DNA of 24,544 nt from CALGFH01 sp036003705 (GCA_036003705.1 DASYSE010000109.1:1-24544); one strand, 5' to 3'; numbered from the stretch's first letter, positions 14,392 to 23,465 are shown. Numbers and translations: made by a program. Notes: generated from the letters alone by a model not told the origin.

Positions 14392-15453
14392 ATGGACCTT
14401 CCCGTGATGCCGCCGATCCGCCCGATGCTGGCCAAATCGGTAGCGATCCTGCCCGAGGGGATGCTGTACGAGCCCAAGTGGGACGGGTTCCGCTGTGTGG
14501 TCTTCCGCGACGGCGACGAGGTGGAGCTGGGCAGCCGCAAGGAGCGGCCGCTGACCCGCTACTTTCCCGAGGTGGTGGAGGCGGCCCGCAGCCAGCTGCC
14601 GCCGCGCTGCGTGGTCGACGGCGAGATCGTGATCGCCAGCGGGCCCGGCCTCGATTTCGAGGCCCTGCTGCAGCGCATCCACCCGGCCGCCTCCCGGGTC
14701 GAGCTGCTGTCCCGCGAGACCCCGGCCCTGCTGATCGCCTTCGACCTGCTCGCCCTTGACGACGAGTCGCTGATGGAGCGGCCGCTGGGCGAGCGCCGGA
14801 ACGCCCTCGAGGAGGCGCTTGCCGGGGTCGACGCGCCCGTGCACCGCACACCGGTCACCGACTCCATCCGGCAGGCCGAGCGCTGGTTCCGGGTGTTCGA
14901 GGGCGCCGGGCTCGACGGGGTGGTGGCCAAGCCTCCTGACATCCCCTACCTGGAGGACCAGCGGGTGATGTTCAAGGTCAAGCACGAGCGGACCGCCGAC
15001 TGCGTGGTCGCCGGGTTCCGCTGGCACAAGAAGGGGCCGGTCGTCGGTTCCCTGCTGCTGGGGCTGTATGACGAGGGCCAGCTGCAGCACGTGGGGGTGT
15101 CGGCGTCGTTCTCGATGGAGCGGCGTCGGGAGCTGCTGGACGAGCTGGCCCCACACCGGCTGAAGGCCGGCGACGAGCACCCGTGGCTCGGCACCGTCAC
15201 CCCGGAGCGGATCCCGGGGGGGCAGCCGTCGCGCTGGAACGCCAAGAAGGACCTGTCGTTCGAGCCGCTGGTCCCGGCCATGGTCGTCGAGGTCGCCTAC
15301 GACCACATGGAGGGCAGGCGCTTCCGCCACACCGCCCAGTTCCGGCGCTGGCGTCCCGACCGCGACCCGGAGTCCTGCACCTACGAGCAGCTCGAGCGGC
15401 CGGTCGGCTTCGACCTGGCCGACATCCTGGCCGGCGGTCCCGGGGTCTCCTGA
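14392..15453 (+). CDS. ATP-dependent DNA ligase, LigC type
   Basis: A 353-residue ATP-dependent ligase that seals nicks through a lysyl-AMP intermediate. Motif I is EPKWDGFR with nucleophile K29. Motif Ia is SRKERPLTRYFPE, motif III AFDLLAL (116-122), motif IV DGVVAKP (175-181) and motif V FKVKHERTADCVV (194-206). A C-terminal OB-fold follows. There is no polymerase or nuclease domain, so it fits mycobacterial LigC (about 350 residues) rather than LigD. LigC enzymes act in backup end joining or excision repair. No ku gene is in the window. The frame is open far upstream inside prs, and ATG 14392 is the first start past the prs stop. CACCAT (14380-14385) ends six bases before it, so it may be leaderless. 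Confidence 0.92.
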   Translation: MDLPVMPPIRPMLAKSVAILPEGMLYEPKWDGFRCVVFRDGDEVELGSRKERPLTRYFPEVVEAARSQLPPRCVVDGEIVIASGPGLDFEALLQRIHPAASRVELLSRETPALLIAFDLLALDDESLMERPLGERRNALEEALAGVDAPVHRTPVTDSIRQAERWFRVFEGAGLDGVVAKPPDIPYLEDQRVMFKVKHERTADCVVAGFRWHKKGPVVGSLLLGLYDEGQLQHVGVSASFSMERRRELLDELAPHRLKAGDEHPWLGTVTPERIPGGQPSRWNAKKDLSFEPLVPAMVVEVAYDHMEGRRFRHTAQFRRWRPDRDPESCTYEQLERPVGFDLADILAGGPGVS

Positions 15454-15508
15454 TTCCGGACGCCGTGACAGGGAATCCGACCACGGTGACGACGGCGGAG
15501 GACGACAC

Positions 15509-16024
15509 ATGGACCAGACGGGTGGCCAGGAACCGGTCAAGCGCGAGACCGCGCGCCTTGCCAACCTGCCGGTCGATGGCCTGCCCGAGGATGCCCCGGA
15601 CATTCCATCGGCGGCCGCGGACACCGCGCCACCCGGCATCGACCCCGAGGCGGCAGCCCACGACCCGGAGCACGAGCGCGGGCCCACGGTGGTGATGACC
15701 GCCTACGCCGCGGCCCTCGGCGCCGGCGACGCCGGGCTCGCGGCCGGCCTGTACGCCGAGAACGCCCTGCTGACCAGCGCCGACGAGCACCTGTCGGGGC
15801 GGCCGGGGATCGCCGGCTGGCACGAAGACCTCCTATCACGGGGAGTGGTCACGGCCAGCCCGTCCGGCCAGGGCAACGACACCGGCCGGCTGGAGGTCGA
15901 CGGCCCGGCCGGCCGCTTCGTGGTCGAACTGGCCTTCGACGCCTCCGGGCGCATCGGCACCGCCCGCTGGCGCACCCGCGACGAGGCCGAACAGCCCGAC
16001 ACCCCCGGCAGCTCGCGCGGGTAG
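15509..16024 (+). CDS. NTF2-like (SnoaL/DUF4440-type) domain protein
   Basis: A 171-residue protein. The first 60 residues are rich in Ala, Pro, Asp and Glu and probably disordered. Residues from about 62 to 158 look like a small cone-shaped NTF2 fold. AYAAALGAGDAGLAAGLYAE, ALLTSADE and GRPGIAGWHEDLL form the typical helical start, and RFVVELAFDASGRIG gives the last strands. Members include cyclases, isomerases and many binding proteins, so no function can be assigned. GGAGGA six bases before ATG 15509 fixes the start, 55 bases after the ligase. It converges with the helicase gene, with only 51 bases between stops and no visible terminator hairpin. Confidence 0.65.
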   Translation: MDQTGGQEPVKRETARLANLPVDGLPEDAPDIPSAAADTAPPGIDPEAAAHDPEHERGPTVVMTAYAAALGAGDAGLAAGLYAENALLTSADEHLSGRPGIAGWHEDLLSRGVVTASPSGQGNDTGRLEVDGPAGRFVVELAFDASGRIGTARWRTRDEAEQPDTPGSSRG

Positions 16025-16075
16025 GTTGGCTTACTGCCGAGGATCAGTTGCTCGTCGTCTCAGAGATGATGCATT

Positions 16076-19000
16076 TCAGCGTTCCGGTGACAGGACGGCC
16101 ATCCAGCAGACAACCCCGATGTCTGACTCCTCGATCGGCTCCAGGACCGGGGGTGGTTCGACCGCCTGAAGGCCGAACCCGGCGACGACGTCGACGACCC
16201 GGCGGGCCGCCTCGTCCCGGGAGACGGCACCCTCGGCCACCAGCATACGGACGTCACTCAAGGCTTGGCGCACCGTCGAGCCGCGCTCGACTGACAACGC
16301 CTCCTCGGCTTCTCCCGCGCCGGATGGCAGCAGCACGTTCGGGTCGCGGAGGAGATCGAGGGCGAAGCGCTGGGCTGGTCCAATGCGCTCCTCGTCAGCC
16401 CGAGGGTCGGCTCGGCGATTGTGCTCTTCGACGATGCTGACTGCGGCCGTGCGCCAGGCGGTCTCCAAGTCGATTCCCACCACGGCCGAGTCGGCGTCGG
16501 CTGGTGGGGCGGCACCGGGGTTGATGCGCCGCAGGATGTCCGAGTCACGGATGATCACGCTGGCGTCGGCTTCGACGTAGCGCCAGTAGCGCTGTCCACC
16601 GCGGGTCCGGCAGGCGAAGAACCAGCCAGGTGCTCCGACCGACGGGACCCCGGCCCCCTGGCGGAAGCCAGCGCCGATCCCCCAGGGCAGCGACCGCAGC
16701 CGATTCAGCTCGCCTTCCCCGATGGCGCGCATCAGCTCAGCCCGCAGGCTCTCGCCCGCGAAGGTCCCGGCGCCGTCATCGCCTGCCTCGTCCAGCAGCG
16801 TCTGGTCGCCGCCGGCCAGCCGTTCGGCGTATGCACGCAGCTCGGGCTCCACGTCGTCGATGACCCCGCTCTCCATGCCGTAGACGCTGGCGGCGAGGAT
16901 CTTGCGGCGGATGGCCGCCTCCAGCCGCAGGAGGTCTTCGAGCTCGCCCGGCTCGGGGAGCAAGGTGGTGAGCCACACCTGGTCGTGTGGGCTCTTCAGC
17001 CGAATCACGCGGCCGTTGCGCTGGACGACTCGCTGTGGATTCCATGGCATGTCATAGCTGACGACAGCCGCCGCCTGCTGCAGATTCTGGCCCTCGGAGA
17101 GCACGTCGGTGGACAGCAACAGGTCCACCTCGCCGTCTGGTGGCCGGTAGCCGGGACGGACCACGGTCTCGGGGCAGAAGCGGGCCAGCGTGGCCGCCCG
17201 TGTATCGGGGTCGGTCTCCCCCCCGATCACGACCGCCCTCTCCCGGCCGCCCGCACGATCCGGTAGATGGTTGTCGAGATAGGAGACCGTATCCCCAAAG
17301 CTGGTAAAGACGGCAATCTTCTGAGCCGGGGCGACGTCGAGTAGGTGCCGGAGGAGGGCAAGCTTCGGGTCCGTGACGGGATCGACGGTAGCGAGGCGAT
17401 CGCGGATGCGGGCCAACAGTTCGCGATCGCGGACCACCGCGTTCCGGTAGCCCGGATGGAACTCGGTCACCGGCCGGGTTTCGGGATCGCCGATCAGGCC
17501 CTCTGCCACCCAGGTAGCCACTCCTGCGTCGTCGACCTCCTCGAGGACGGCGGCCCGCAATGCCGCTCGGGACGGCACCACGCCCGTGTCCCATGCGGTG
17601 AGGAAGGCGTCGTGGGCATGCACCATCCGGGAGACCGTCTGCAGGCAGGCCCACCAGCACGACTCGAATCGCTTGAGGATGCCGGACTTGAGCAGGCCTC
17701 CCAGGGCCGCTTCGGCCGGTTCCTCCGCGACTCCCAGCTCATAGGCGCTTGGCCGATAGCGGGCCATGCTCAGGGCGTCGATCGAGCCCGTGATCGCCGC
17801 GAACAGCCCTGGGTGGACGGTGTCGAGGTCGTAGCGCTCGGTCGCCATGTTCGGGTGCGGGAAGCGGACAGGTGTTCCGTCCGGAAAGGTGGCGCCGGGG
17901 TAGGTGTCCTCGATGAACCGCCGGTCGCGACGGACGCTGACCGCGTCGGCCAGCGGGAAGAGCGTGTCCGGGTCAAGGTTCTCGGGGTCGCGCTCGTTGG
18001 CGCCGGCCCGGACGAACAGCTCCCGGACCGACGGGATGCTGTCTGCGGCGAATGCCCGGTCGTGGCGGGCGAAGGCCATGACCAGGTGGTACAGGTCCCA
18101 GAGGCCGTTGTTGATCGGCGTGGCGGTCAGCAGCACGAGGTCCTTGCGTTCGCCGCCCAGCAGCCGCTCCATCGCCCGGTACCAGGTCGTGTCCGGGTTG
18201 CGTAGGGCGTGGCCCTCGTCGACCACCACCAGTCGGTAGCTGTCACGGGCGTTGTGGAGGCGGCGGCGACGCCGGGCCGCGTCGGGGGCAAGCTGCTCGT
18301 CCGAAGCAAGTTCCTGGTAGCTCACCACCTGGGCTGGGAGGCGCGCTTGGTCGATCCGCTCGCGCCAGGTGGTCGCGAGCTGGGCGGGCGCGACCACCAA
18401 CGCGTGGTTTCCCCGCTGTAGCGCGTACTCCTCGATGAACGCGAGTCCGATCTCTGTCTTGCCAGTGCCGACCCCATCGGCATAGACGACCCCGTGGTGG
18501 CGGGCCAGAATGCGCCGCGCCCGCTCGTAGCCGTCCCGCTGGAAGGGTGCCAGCGCCACGGCCGTAACCGTCGCCTCCGGCAATGGCGTCTCCAGCTCTT
18601 CCCCGTACAGCTCGAGCAATGCTCGCAGGTAGACGGTCTGCGGGTCGACCAGCCCTGGGTCCGGGAAGAGGAGGCCCCGCAGCTCGTCCTTGTAGTCGGC
18701 GGCTTCGGCCCACAGCCGCTCGAACCATTCGATTGCTGCACTGGCGACCGGCGGGTCGTAGTGGACCAGGCCGAGCTCGCGGTTGCGGAACAGCCCGGCG
18801 CCGGTGAGGTTGGCCGAGGTGACGAGCGCGGCTCGGCCGTCCTCCACGGTGCCGAACAGGTAGGCCTTGCCGTGTAGGAAGGTGGTCAGGTACCGGCGAA
18901 CCTCGACCGTCGGGTCCGCGAGCCACCCGTCGACCTTGGCCAGCTGCCGGGCGGCCCGGCTGGGCGGGAACCGGGCCAGGTCCCGCTCGCCCTGGAGGGT

Positions 19001-19261
19001 TCGCAGGGCCAGCTCGAACCGCTGCATCGGGAACTGAGCACCCAGGCCCGGGTCGGGCGCCGCACCCAGCAGCACGCGGACGCGCCGGTCGCCGCAGACG
19101 GCGACGGCCAGATGGTGCAGCCCGCCGAGGTTGAGGTAGCCGGTGGCCACCGCCAGCGGATGGTTGGCGGCCAGGTCGCCGGTCAGATAGGCGAGCGCGG
19201 TCGCATGGGTGGTCTCGTCGCTCAGGTTGTCGAGCAGGTAGGGACGTCCGGGCATCGGCAC
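16076..19261 (-). CDS. PLD-nuclease/SNF2-helicase fusion of a restriction-like defence system
   Basis: A 1061-residue protein. Residues about 25-175 form a phospholipase-D-like nuclease module with one H-x-K motif (HGKAYLF, H130, K132) and the paired SANLTGAG...RNRELG segment. A SNF2-type helicase follows. Walker A is GVGTGKT (263-269), then VVVDEGH (DEGH 348-351), LLTATPINN (378-385), IAVFTSFGD (649-657), LLLSTDVLSEGQNLQ (714-728) and QRNGRVIR (747-754). The last 250 residues are unassigned. It would hydrolyse ATP to translocate on DNA and, by inference, cut it. The closest named protein I can suggest is DISARM class 1 DrmD, which normally lacks PLD. Start is GTG 19261 or ATG 19255, four bases after the methylase stop, so translation is probably coupled. 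Confidence 0.85.
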   Translation of the reverse strand: MPMPGRPYLLDNLSDETTHATALAYLTGDLAANHPLAVATGYLNLGGLHHLAVAVCGDRRVRVLLGAAPDPGLGAQFPMQRFELALRTLQGERDLARFPPSRAARQLAKVDGWLADPTVEVRRYLTTFLHGKAYLFGTVEDGRAALVTSANLTGAGLFRNRELGLVHYDPPVASAAIEWFERLWAEAADYKDELRGLLFPDPGLVDPQTVYLRALLELYGEELETPLPEATVTAVALAPFQRDGYERARRILARHHGVVYADGVGTGKTEIGLAFIEEYALQRGNHALVVAPAQLATTWRERIDQARLPAQVVSYQELASDEQLAPDAARRRRRLHNARDSYRLVVVDEGHALRNPDTTWYRAMERLLGGERKDLVLLTATPINNGLWDLYHLVMAFARHDRAFAADSIPSVRELFVRAGANERDPENLDPDTLFPLADAVSVRRDRRFIEDTYPGATFPDGTPVRFPHPNMATERYDLDTVHPGLFAAITGSIDALSMARYRPSAYELGVAEEPAEAALGGLLKSGILKRFESCWWACLQTVSRMVHAHDAFLTAWDTGVVPSRAALRAAVLEEVDDAGVATWVAEGLIGDPETRPVTEFHPGYRNAVVRDRELLARIRDRLATVDPVTDPKLALLRHLLDVAPAQKIAVFTSFGDTVSYLDNHLPDRAGGRERAVVIGGETDPDTRAATLARFCPETVVRPGYRPPDGEVDLLLSTDVLSEGQNLQQAAAVVSYDMPWNPQRVVQRNGRVIRLKSPHDQVWLTTLLPEPGELEDLLRLEAAIRRKILAASVYGMESGVIDDVEPELRAYAERLAGGDQTLLDEAGDDGAGTFAGESLRAELMRAIGEGELNRLRSLPWGIGAGFRQGAGVPSVGAPGWFFACRTRGGQRYWRYVEADASVIIRDSDILRRINPGAAPPADADSAVVGIDLETAWRTAAVSIVEEHNRRADPRADEERIGPAQRFALDLLRDPNVLLPSGAGEAEEALSVERGSTVRQALSDVRMLVAEGAVSRDEAARRVVDVVAGFGLQAVEPPPVLEPIEESDIGVVCWMAVLSPER

Positions 19262-19265
19262 CCGC

Positions 19266-22200
19266 TCAGCTCAGCTCGGCCAGCCGCTCGGCCAGCCGGC
19301 GGCGGTAAGCTGGCGGCACGGCGTCGGTGGTGAAGTCGGCGAGCAGCACCCCCAGGTCCTCGGCGGTCAGCGCCCACGCCCGAGCCACCCGAGCGTCGAT
19401 CTCCACCCGGAGCCTCTCGCGTCCCTCGTCGCCGAGCAGGCCGGCTTCCACGCCGACGGCGTCGGCCAGCTCGGCGAAGCGCTCGTCCACGCAGGAAAGC
19501 CGGGCGGCCGCCTCGGCGACCACGTCGAGGTCTTCCTCGGCCAGGTCGGGCACGGTCAGTCCCTCCAGGATGAAGAAGTTCAGGTTGATCTCCACGAAGC
19601 GGCGGGCCTGCCAGTCGAACGGCAGGCTGTTCATGATCCCGAGGCAGGCGGCTCGCGCCCAGTCGTCTCCGACGGCGAAGGCCAGGTAGGGCGCCTTGTT
19701 GGTGAGGAAGACCTTCGGCGGCACGAGGCAGGCTCGCACGGTGCGAGAGTCGGTGGCTCGGCTCACGTCCCGGAACGCGACCCGGGCCCGGCCCAGCTCG
19801 CCGCGGACGGCCTGGCTGCGGACGGCCGTTGCCAGCTCGGCGGAAAGCAACGAGCCCGAGCCCGGGCGGGGTTTGCGCACCTTGGTCCAGACCGCGTCGT
19901 TGACGGGGCAGAGTCTCGCCCCAGCACCGTGCGGGTCGTACTGCTCGAAGCTCTCGCCCTTCCAGAGCGGCCAGCCATTCTTGGCGTCCTGCCAGAGGCG
20001 CTTGTCATTGGTTTCGTCCAACTCCCGGACTGGAAAGCAACGCCAGCGGCCTCTCGCCCCGTACGGGAAGGGGGAGCCTCGGCGCAGCTTGGCCAGCAGA
20101 TCGGCCTCGGCCTGGTCGCGGAGCAACGGCACCGTCCAGCTCCGGCCGAACGCGTCCCGCGGCAGGACAATGCCGGACGAAGCGCTCTGCCGCTCCCACT
20201 CGGCCAGCGAGGTGGCGGTCCCGGCGACCCGTACCTGGTGGTCTTGCGGGGGACGCGCCCGCTCGCCGCAGAGCAGGGCGATGGTGTACTGGGGATGGGT
20301 GTCGAAGATCCAGCACCGCCGGTTGAGCAGGAAGTCCATCCGGCGGCAGGTGCTCTGCTCGAACAGCCAGCGCCGGAACCCGGCCGAGCCGTCGGCGGCG
20401 AAGGCGCTCCTGGGCAGCACCACCCCAAGCATCCCGTGCTCGCGCAACAGCTCCCGGTAGCGCTGGCAGAACGACTTGTAGAGGTCGGGGTCGCCGGGCA
20501 TGGGCACGTACTCCCCGGCGGCCAGATATCGGCGTTGCATGGCGGCCCGCTCCTGCTCGGTGGCGAGTCGTTCGGACAGCTCCGGGCGGTGGGCGAGCAG
20601 CGCCGTGATGGTCGCCGTCCTCGACCGCTCGGGGAGGCTGCGAAGCCCGGGCGCGAACAGGCCGTAGAAGCCGAGCGCCTCCACCGTCACCTCGTCCCAT
20701 GGGGGGTTGCCGACGACCGCGTCGAAGCCAGGGCGCTGGCGGGTGTAGACGTGGGGGAAGGCGAGCGGCCAGTGCAGGAAGCGATGGCGCCGACCAAGGG
20801 CGGTGGCCGCCTCGATCAGGCCGTTCCTCCGCCCGTCCAGCACCTCCGGGCCGTGCAGCTCGACCTCCTGTCTGGCCTTGGCCAGGCCGAACGGCTCGGC
20901 GGTCCACAGGTCGAACAGGCGCTCGAGGGCGGCGGTGGCGGCATGGGCCTCGGCGTCGGCTGCCTGGCTGACCTCGACTTCCTCCGGGGTGCGGTCCTCA
21001 CCCTCGGCAACCCGGGCGGCCGCGTCGGCGGCCCGCGCCAGCGCCTGGTCGAGCTGGTCCTGGAGGAACCACGCCTGGGCGGCGTCGCCCGGCGGGCGAA
21101 GCGCCTCGGGTCGCAGCACGCCGACAAGCGAGTTGCCGACCACGACGTTGCGGCCGAGGTAGGCGAGGGACAGTCCGGGCACGAACGATGCCAGCCACAG
21201 CGAGAGCGTGGCGACCTCGGCGCCCATGGGGCTCAGGTCCACCCCGAACACGCAGTGCTTCAGCACCAGCCGGCGCAGCAGGGCGACGTCGTCGACGGCC
21301 GATCCATGGCCGGCACCCGCCCGGAGCCGGTCGAGGGCCGCGCTGACCTGGGGCAGCGGCGTCTCGCCGAGGAAGCGGACCACCCGGTCGGCCAGCTCGT
21401 TGACGACCACCACCAGGAAGTGGGCGCTGCCGCAGGCCGGGTCGAGCACGGCGAAGTCCAGCAGCGCGGTGGCGGCGGCTTCCGGGTCGGTGGCGGCCAG
21501 CTCCCTGACCCCGGCCAGGTGGGTCTCGAACGCGGGCACGACCGTCCGCCTGACCAGGTGGCCGACCAGCTCCGAGCGCGTGTAGTAGACGCCGCCGCCC
21601 TTGCGACCGCCCTCGTGCGTCTGCCAGAGCAGGTCGCCGGCTTCGACGTCGGCCCGCTCACCCGGGCCGGGCGCGACGTAACGGTCCGTCCGGGAGTCGT
21701 AGCGGAGCGGCGCGTCGGCCAACGACAGCCGTAGCGACAGCAGCCCCTCGTAGATATGGCCCAGGTGGCCGATCTCCAGGGTCGAGTAGTCGACGCCGCG
21801 TTCCAGGTCGTCCGGGTCGCGACCGAGCCCGACCAGGACACCGGCGACGTCGGGGTCGGTCAGCTCGGCCCGTTCCAGGATGCTTGCGCCCTCGAAGCCG
21901 TCGGCGGCGAACAGGGCGCCGTTGTAGGCGGGCACACTCCAGGCCGGGTTGCCGTTGCGCATCGCCTTGACGAGCAGCTTGAGCTGGTCCCAGAGCATCG
22001 TCGAGCGGCTGCCGAGCTGCTGCCGTGTCTCGGCCGCCTCGTCGACCAGGCTGGTCAGCGAGGCGCGGCGATAGGCCTGGTTGGCCATCGGCAGGTAGCC
22101 AGCGCTCTCGGCGTAGAGCATGAACAGGCAGCGGAACACCAGCGTGAGGGCGGCGCGCTCCAGCTCCTCGCGCGCCTGGTCGTCGGCAGGGTCGAGGCCG

Positions 22201-23243
22201 TGCTGCCGGGCCCAGCGACCCAGGGCTCGGCCGAGGGTTGGCACGACCGTCTGGCGGATGGTCTCGTCCAGCCGCTGGCGAAGTCCGGCGCCGAACGCTC
22301 GTGACTCCTCCTGGAGGTCGGCGAACTGGCTGTCGGCCAGATATTCGGGGCCGAGCAGGGCCAGGAACGGCCGGTCGTCGTCCTGCAGCGCGCCGACGTC
22401 CAGGTCGAGGTACCGGGCCGCCGCCGCACCCAGGCCCGGCTCGGCCTGGAAGAGCCGCAGGCGCGACTCGTGGACCAGGAAACCGAAGGGTGCGCCATCG
22501 GCCTGGCAGTCGTTGAGGAGCACGCCTTCGGGTGGGCGACCGTCCTCGCCGAGTCGGGCGAACTCGGCCGGACTCGCCTTTGGGTGGATGACCGCGACGG
22601 GCCGGCCACCATGCCGGGCCAGCCAGCCGCGATGCTGGCGCCGCTCGAGCCTGTAGCCCAGGGCAGCGAGCACAGCACGCCAGTCGGCCCCCCTTCGGAA
22701 CGCCGCAGTGGCTTCCTTGGCGCGCTGCCACCGCAGTGGATCGCCTCGGAGGCGATGGTCGAGGGTGTGCAGTGTGAGCAGGCCGCGCAGCTCGAGGCCG
22801 GGGACACCGGCCTGGTCGAGCCGGTCGAGCTCAGCGGCGAGCTCGCGTACTGCCTCCAGGCGGGGGCGGCGGGCGAGCCGCTGGAGCACCTCATACAGCG
22901 CACCGACCTCCACCGACCGGACCGGGCCGCCCGAGTCCAGCACACCGAGGGCCAGTACCGAGCCGGGCCGGCCCGGCTCGTCGCAGAGGAGCAGCAGCGG
23001 CGTCGCCCCCGAACCACGCCGCTGCCGCCAGACCGTCCGGAACGTGCGCTCGGGCGCTGGAGCGGTCGTTGCGATCTCGACGCCGGCCAGCATCACGCCT
23101 GCCGCCAGCGGCGAATCCACGGAGATGCTACGGGCCCCGGAAAGCGCCGGGAGCAGGGAGAGCAGTTCGCCGGAGGTCATCGGCACGACCACGAGTGGGG
23201 CACGGCGGAACGATAGCAGCGTGGCTTCGCGCGGCGCGAGCAT
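19266..23243 (-). CDS. Eco57I-like N6-adenine DNA methyltransferase, DrmMI/Type IIG-like
   Basis: About 1325 residues. The N-terminal 550 residues resemble the large N-terminal region of Eco57I-type enzymes. Where a PD-(D/E)xK nuclease would carry ExK there is AVIHPKAS, so that nuclease looks inactive or absent. The gamma-class methylase core follows: GGGVYYTRSELV (551-562), motif I VLDPACGSAHF (599-609; the usual third G is A), GVDLSP and catalytic NPPW (846-849). The C-terminal third should hold target recognition. It contains SLPFDWQARRFVEINLNFF, like BREX PglX and Type IIG tails. ATG 23243 is chosen because GGGAGGA lies four bases before it. The frame is open to GTG 23315. It is probably the site-specific modifier, with the downstream PLD-helicase as effector. 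Confidence 0.85.
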   Translation of the reverse strand: MLAPREATLLSFRRAPLVVVPMTSGELLSLLPALSGARSISVDSPLAAGVMLAGVEIATTAPAPERTFRTVWRQRRGSGATPLLLLCDEPGRPGSVLALGVLDSGGPVRSVEVGALYEVLQRLARRPRLEAVRELAAELDRLDQAGVPGLELRGLLTLHTLDHRLRGDPLRWQRAKEATAAFRRGADWRAVLAALGYRLERRQHRGWLARHGGRPVAVIHPKASPAEFARLGEDGRPPEGVLLNDCQADGAPFGFLVHESRLRLFQAEPGLGAAAARYLDLDVGALQDDDRPFLALLGPEYLADSQFADLQEESRAFGAGLRQRLDETIRQTVVPTLGRALGRWARQHGLDPADDQAREELERAALTLVFRCLFMLYAESAGYLPMANQAYRRASLTSLVDEAAETRQQLGSRSTMLWDQLKLLVKAMRNGNPAWSVPAYNGALFAADGFEGASILERAELTDPDVAGVLVGLGRDPDDLERGVDYSTLEIGHLGHIYEGLLSLRLSLADAPLRYDSRTDRYVAPGPGERADVEAGDLLWQTHEGGRKGGGVYYTRSELVGHLVRRTVVPAFETHLAGVRELAATDPEAAATALLDFAVLDPACGSAHFLVVVVNELADRVVRFLGETPLPQVSAALDRLRAGAGHGSAVDDVALLRRLVLKHCVFGVDLSPMGAEVATLSLWLASFVPGLSLAYLGRNVVVGNSLVGVLRPEALRPPGDAAQAWFLQDQLDQALARAADAAARVAEGEDRTPEEVEVSQAADAEAHAATAALERLFDLWTAEPFGLAKARQEVELHGPEVLDGRRNGLIEAATALGRRHRFLHWPLAFPHVYTRQRPGFDAVVGNPPWDEVTVEALGFYGLFAPGLRSLPERSRTATITALLAHRPELSERLATEQERAAMQRRYLAAGEYVPMPGDPDLYKSFCQRYRELLREHGMLGVVLPRSAFAADGSAGFRRWLFEQSTCRRMDFLLNRRCWIFDTHPQYTIALLCGERARPPQDHQVRVAGTATSLAEWERQSASSGIVLPRDAFGRSWTVPLLRDQAEADLLAKLRRGSPFPYGARGRWRCFPVRELDETNDKRLWQDAKNGWPLWKGESFEQYDPHGAGARLCPVNDAVWTKVRKPRPGSGSLLSAELATAVRSQAVRGELGRARVAFRDVSRATDSRTVRACLVPPKVFLTNKAPYLAFAVGDDWARAACLGIMNSLPFDWQARRFVEINLNFFILEGLTVPDLAEEDLDVVAEAAARLSCVDERFAELADAVGVEAGLLGDEGRERLRVEIDARVARAWALTAEDLGVLLADFTTDAVPPAYRRRLAERLAELS

Positions 23244-23346
23244 CGTTCCTCCCACATGGCCGTCAGGGTGCAGGAGCTTGGCAGACTCGCGGCTCATCGG
23301 CGTCGGCTTGTCCACACCCTCGCGGGACGTTTCATGGAAGCCAAGC

Positions 23347-23352
23347 AGGCTA
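23347..23352 (-). promoter_or_regulatory. Possible -10 of the methylase-helicase operon
   Basis: On the minus strand this reads TAGCCT, the hexamer used before rsmI and metG. No convincing -35 is found at 16-18 bases. It would give a leader of about 97 bases to ATG 23243. Weak evidence. Confidence 0.25.
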
Positions 23353-23399
23353 CCCTCCTGGACAAGGCCAGGATCAGGCGCAGCTCAAGCGCTGCCGCC

Positions 23400-23441
23400 G
23401 GGCAGGTTGAGCCGGCAATCGCCCAGCGGGGCAGGTTGAGC
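23400..23441 (+). repeat. Direct repeat overlapping the rplY promoter
   Basis: The 13-mer GGGCAGGTTGAGC occurs at 23400-23412 and 23429-23441, 29 bases apart. The second copy contains the TTGAGC used as the rplY -35. The first copy has no -10 at a fitting distance. It could be a regulator site or the remnant of a promoter duplication. Confidence 0.5.
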
Positions 23442-23465
23442 GGGCGCTGTGGGCGCTGCTACCCT
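23436..23465 (+). promoter_or_regulatory. Promoter of rplY
   Basis: TTGAGC (23436-23441) and TACCCT (23460-23465) are separated by 18 bases. Transcription would start near 23472, giving a 66-base leader with GAGGAGG at 23521-23527. Confidence 0.55.

Noticed and set aside
20690..20720. Six-G run in the methylase gene as a phase-variation tract
   Set aside because: A run of six is ordinary at this base composition, and it lies within an intact, well-matching reading frame.
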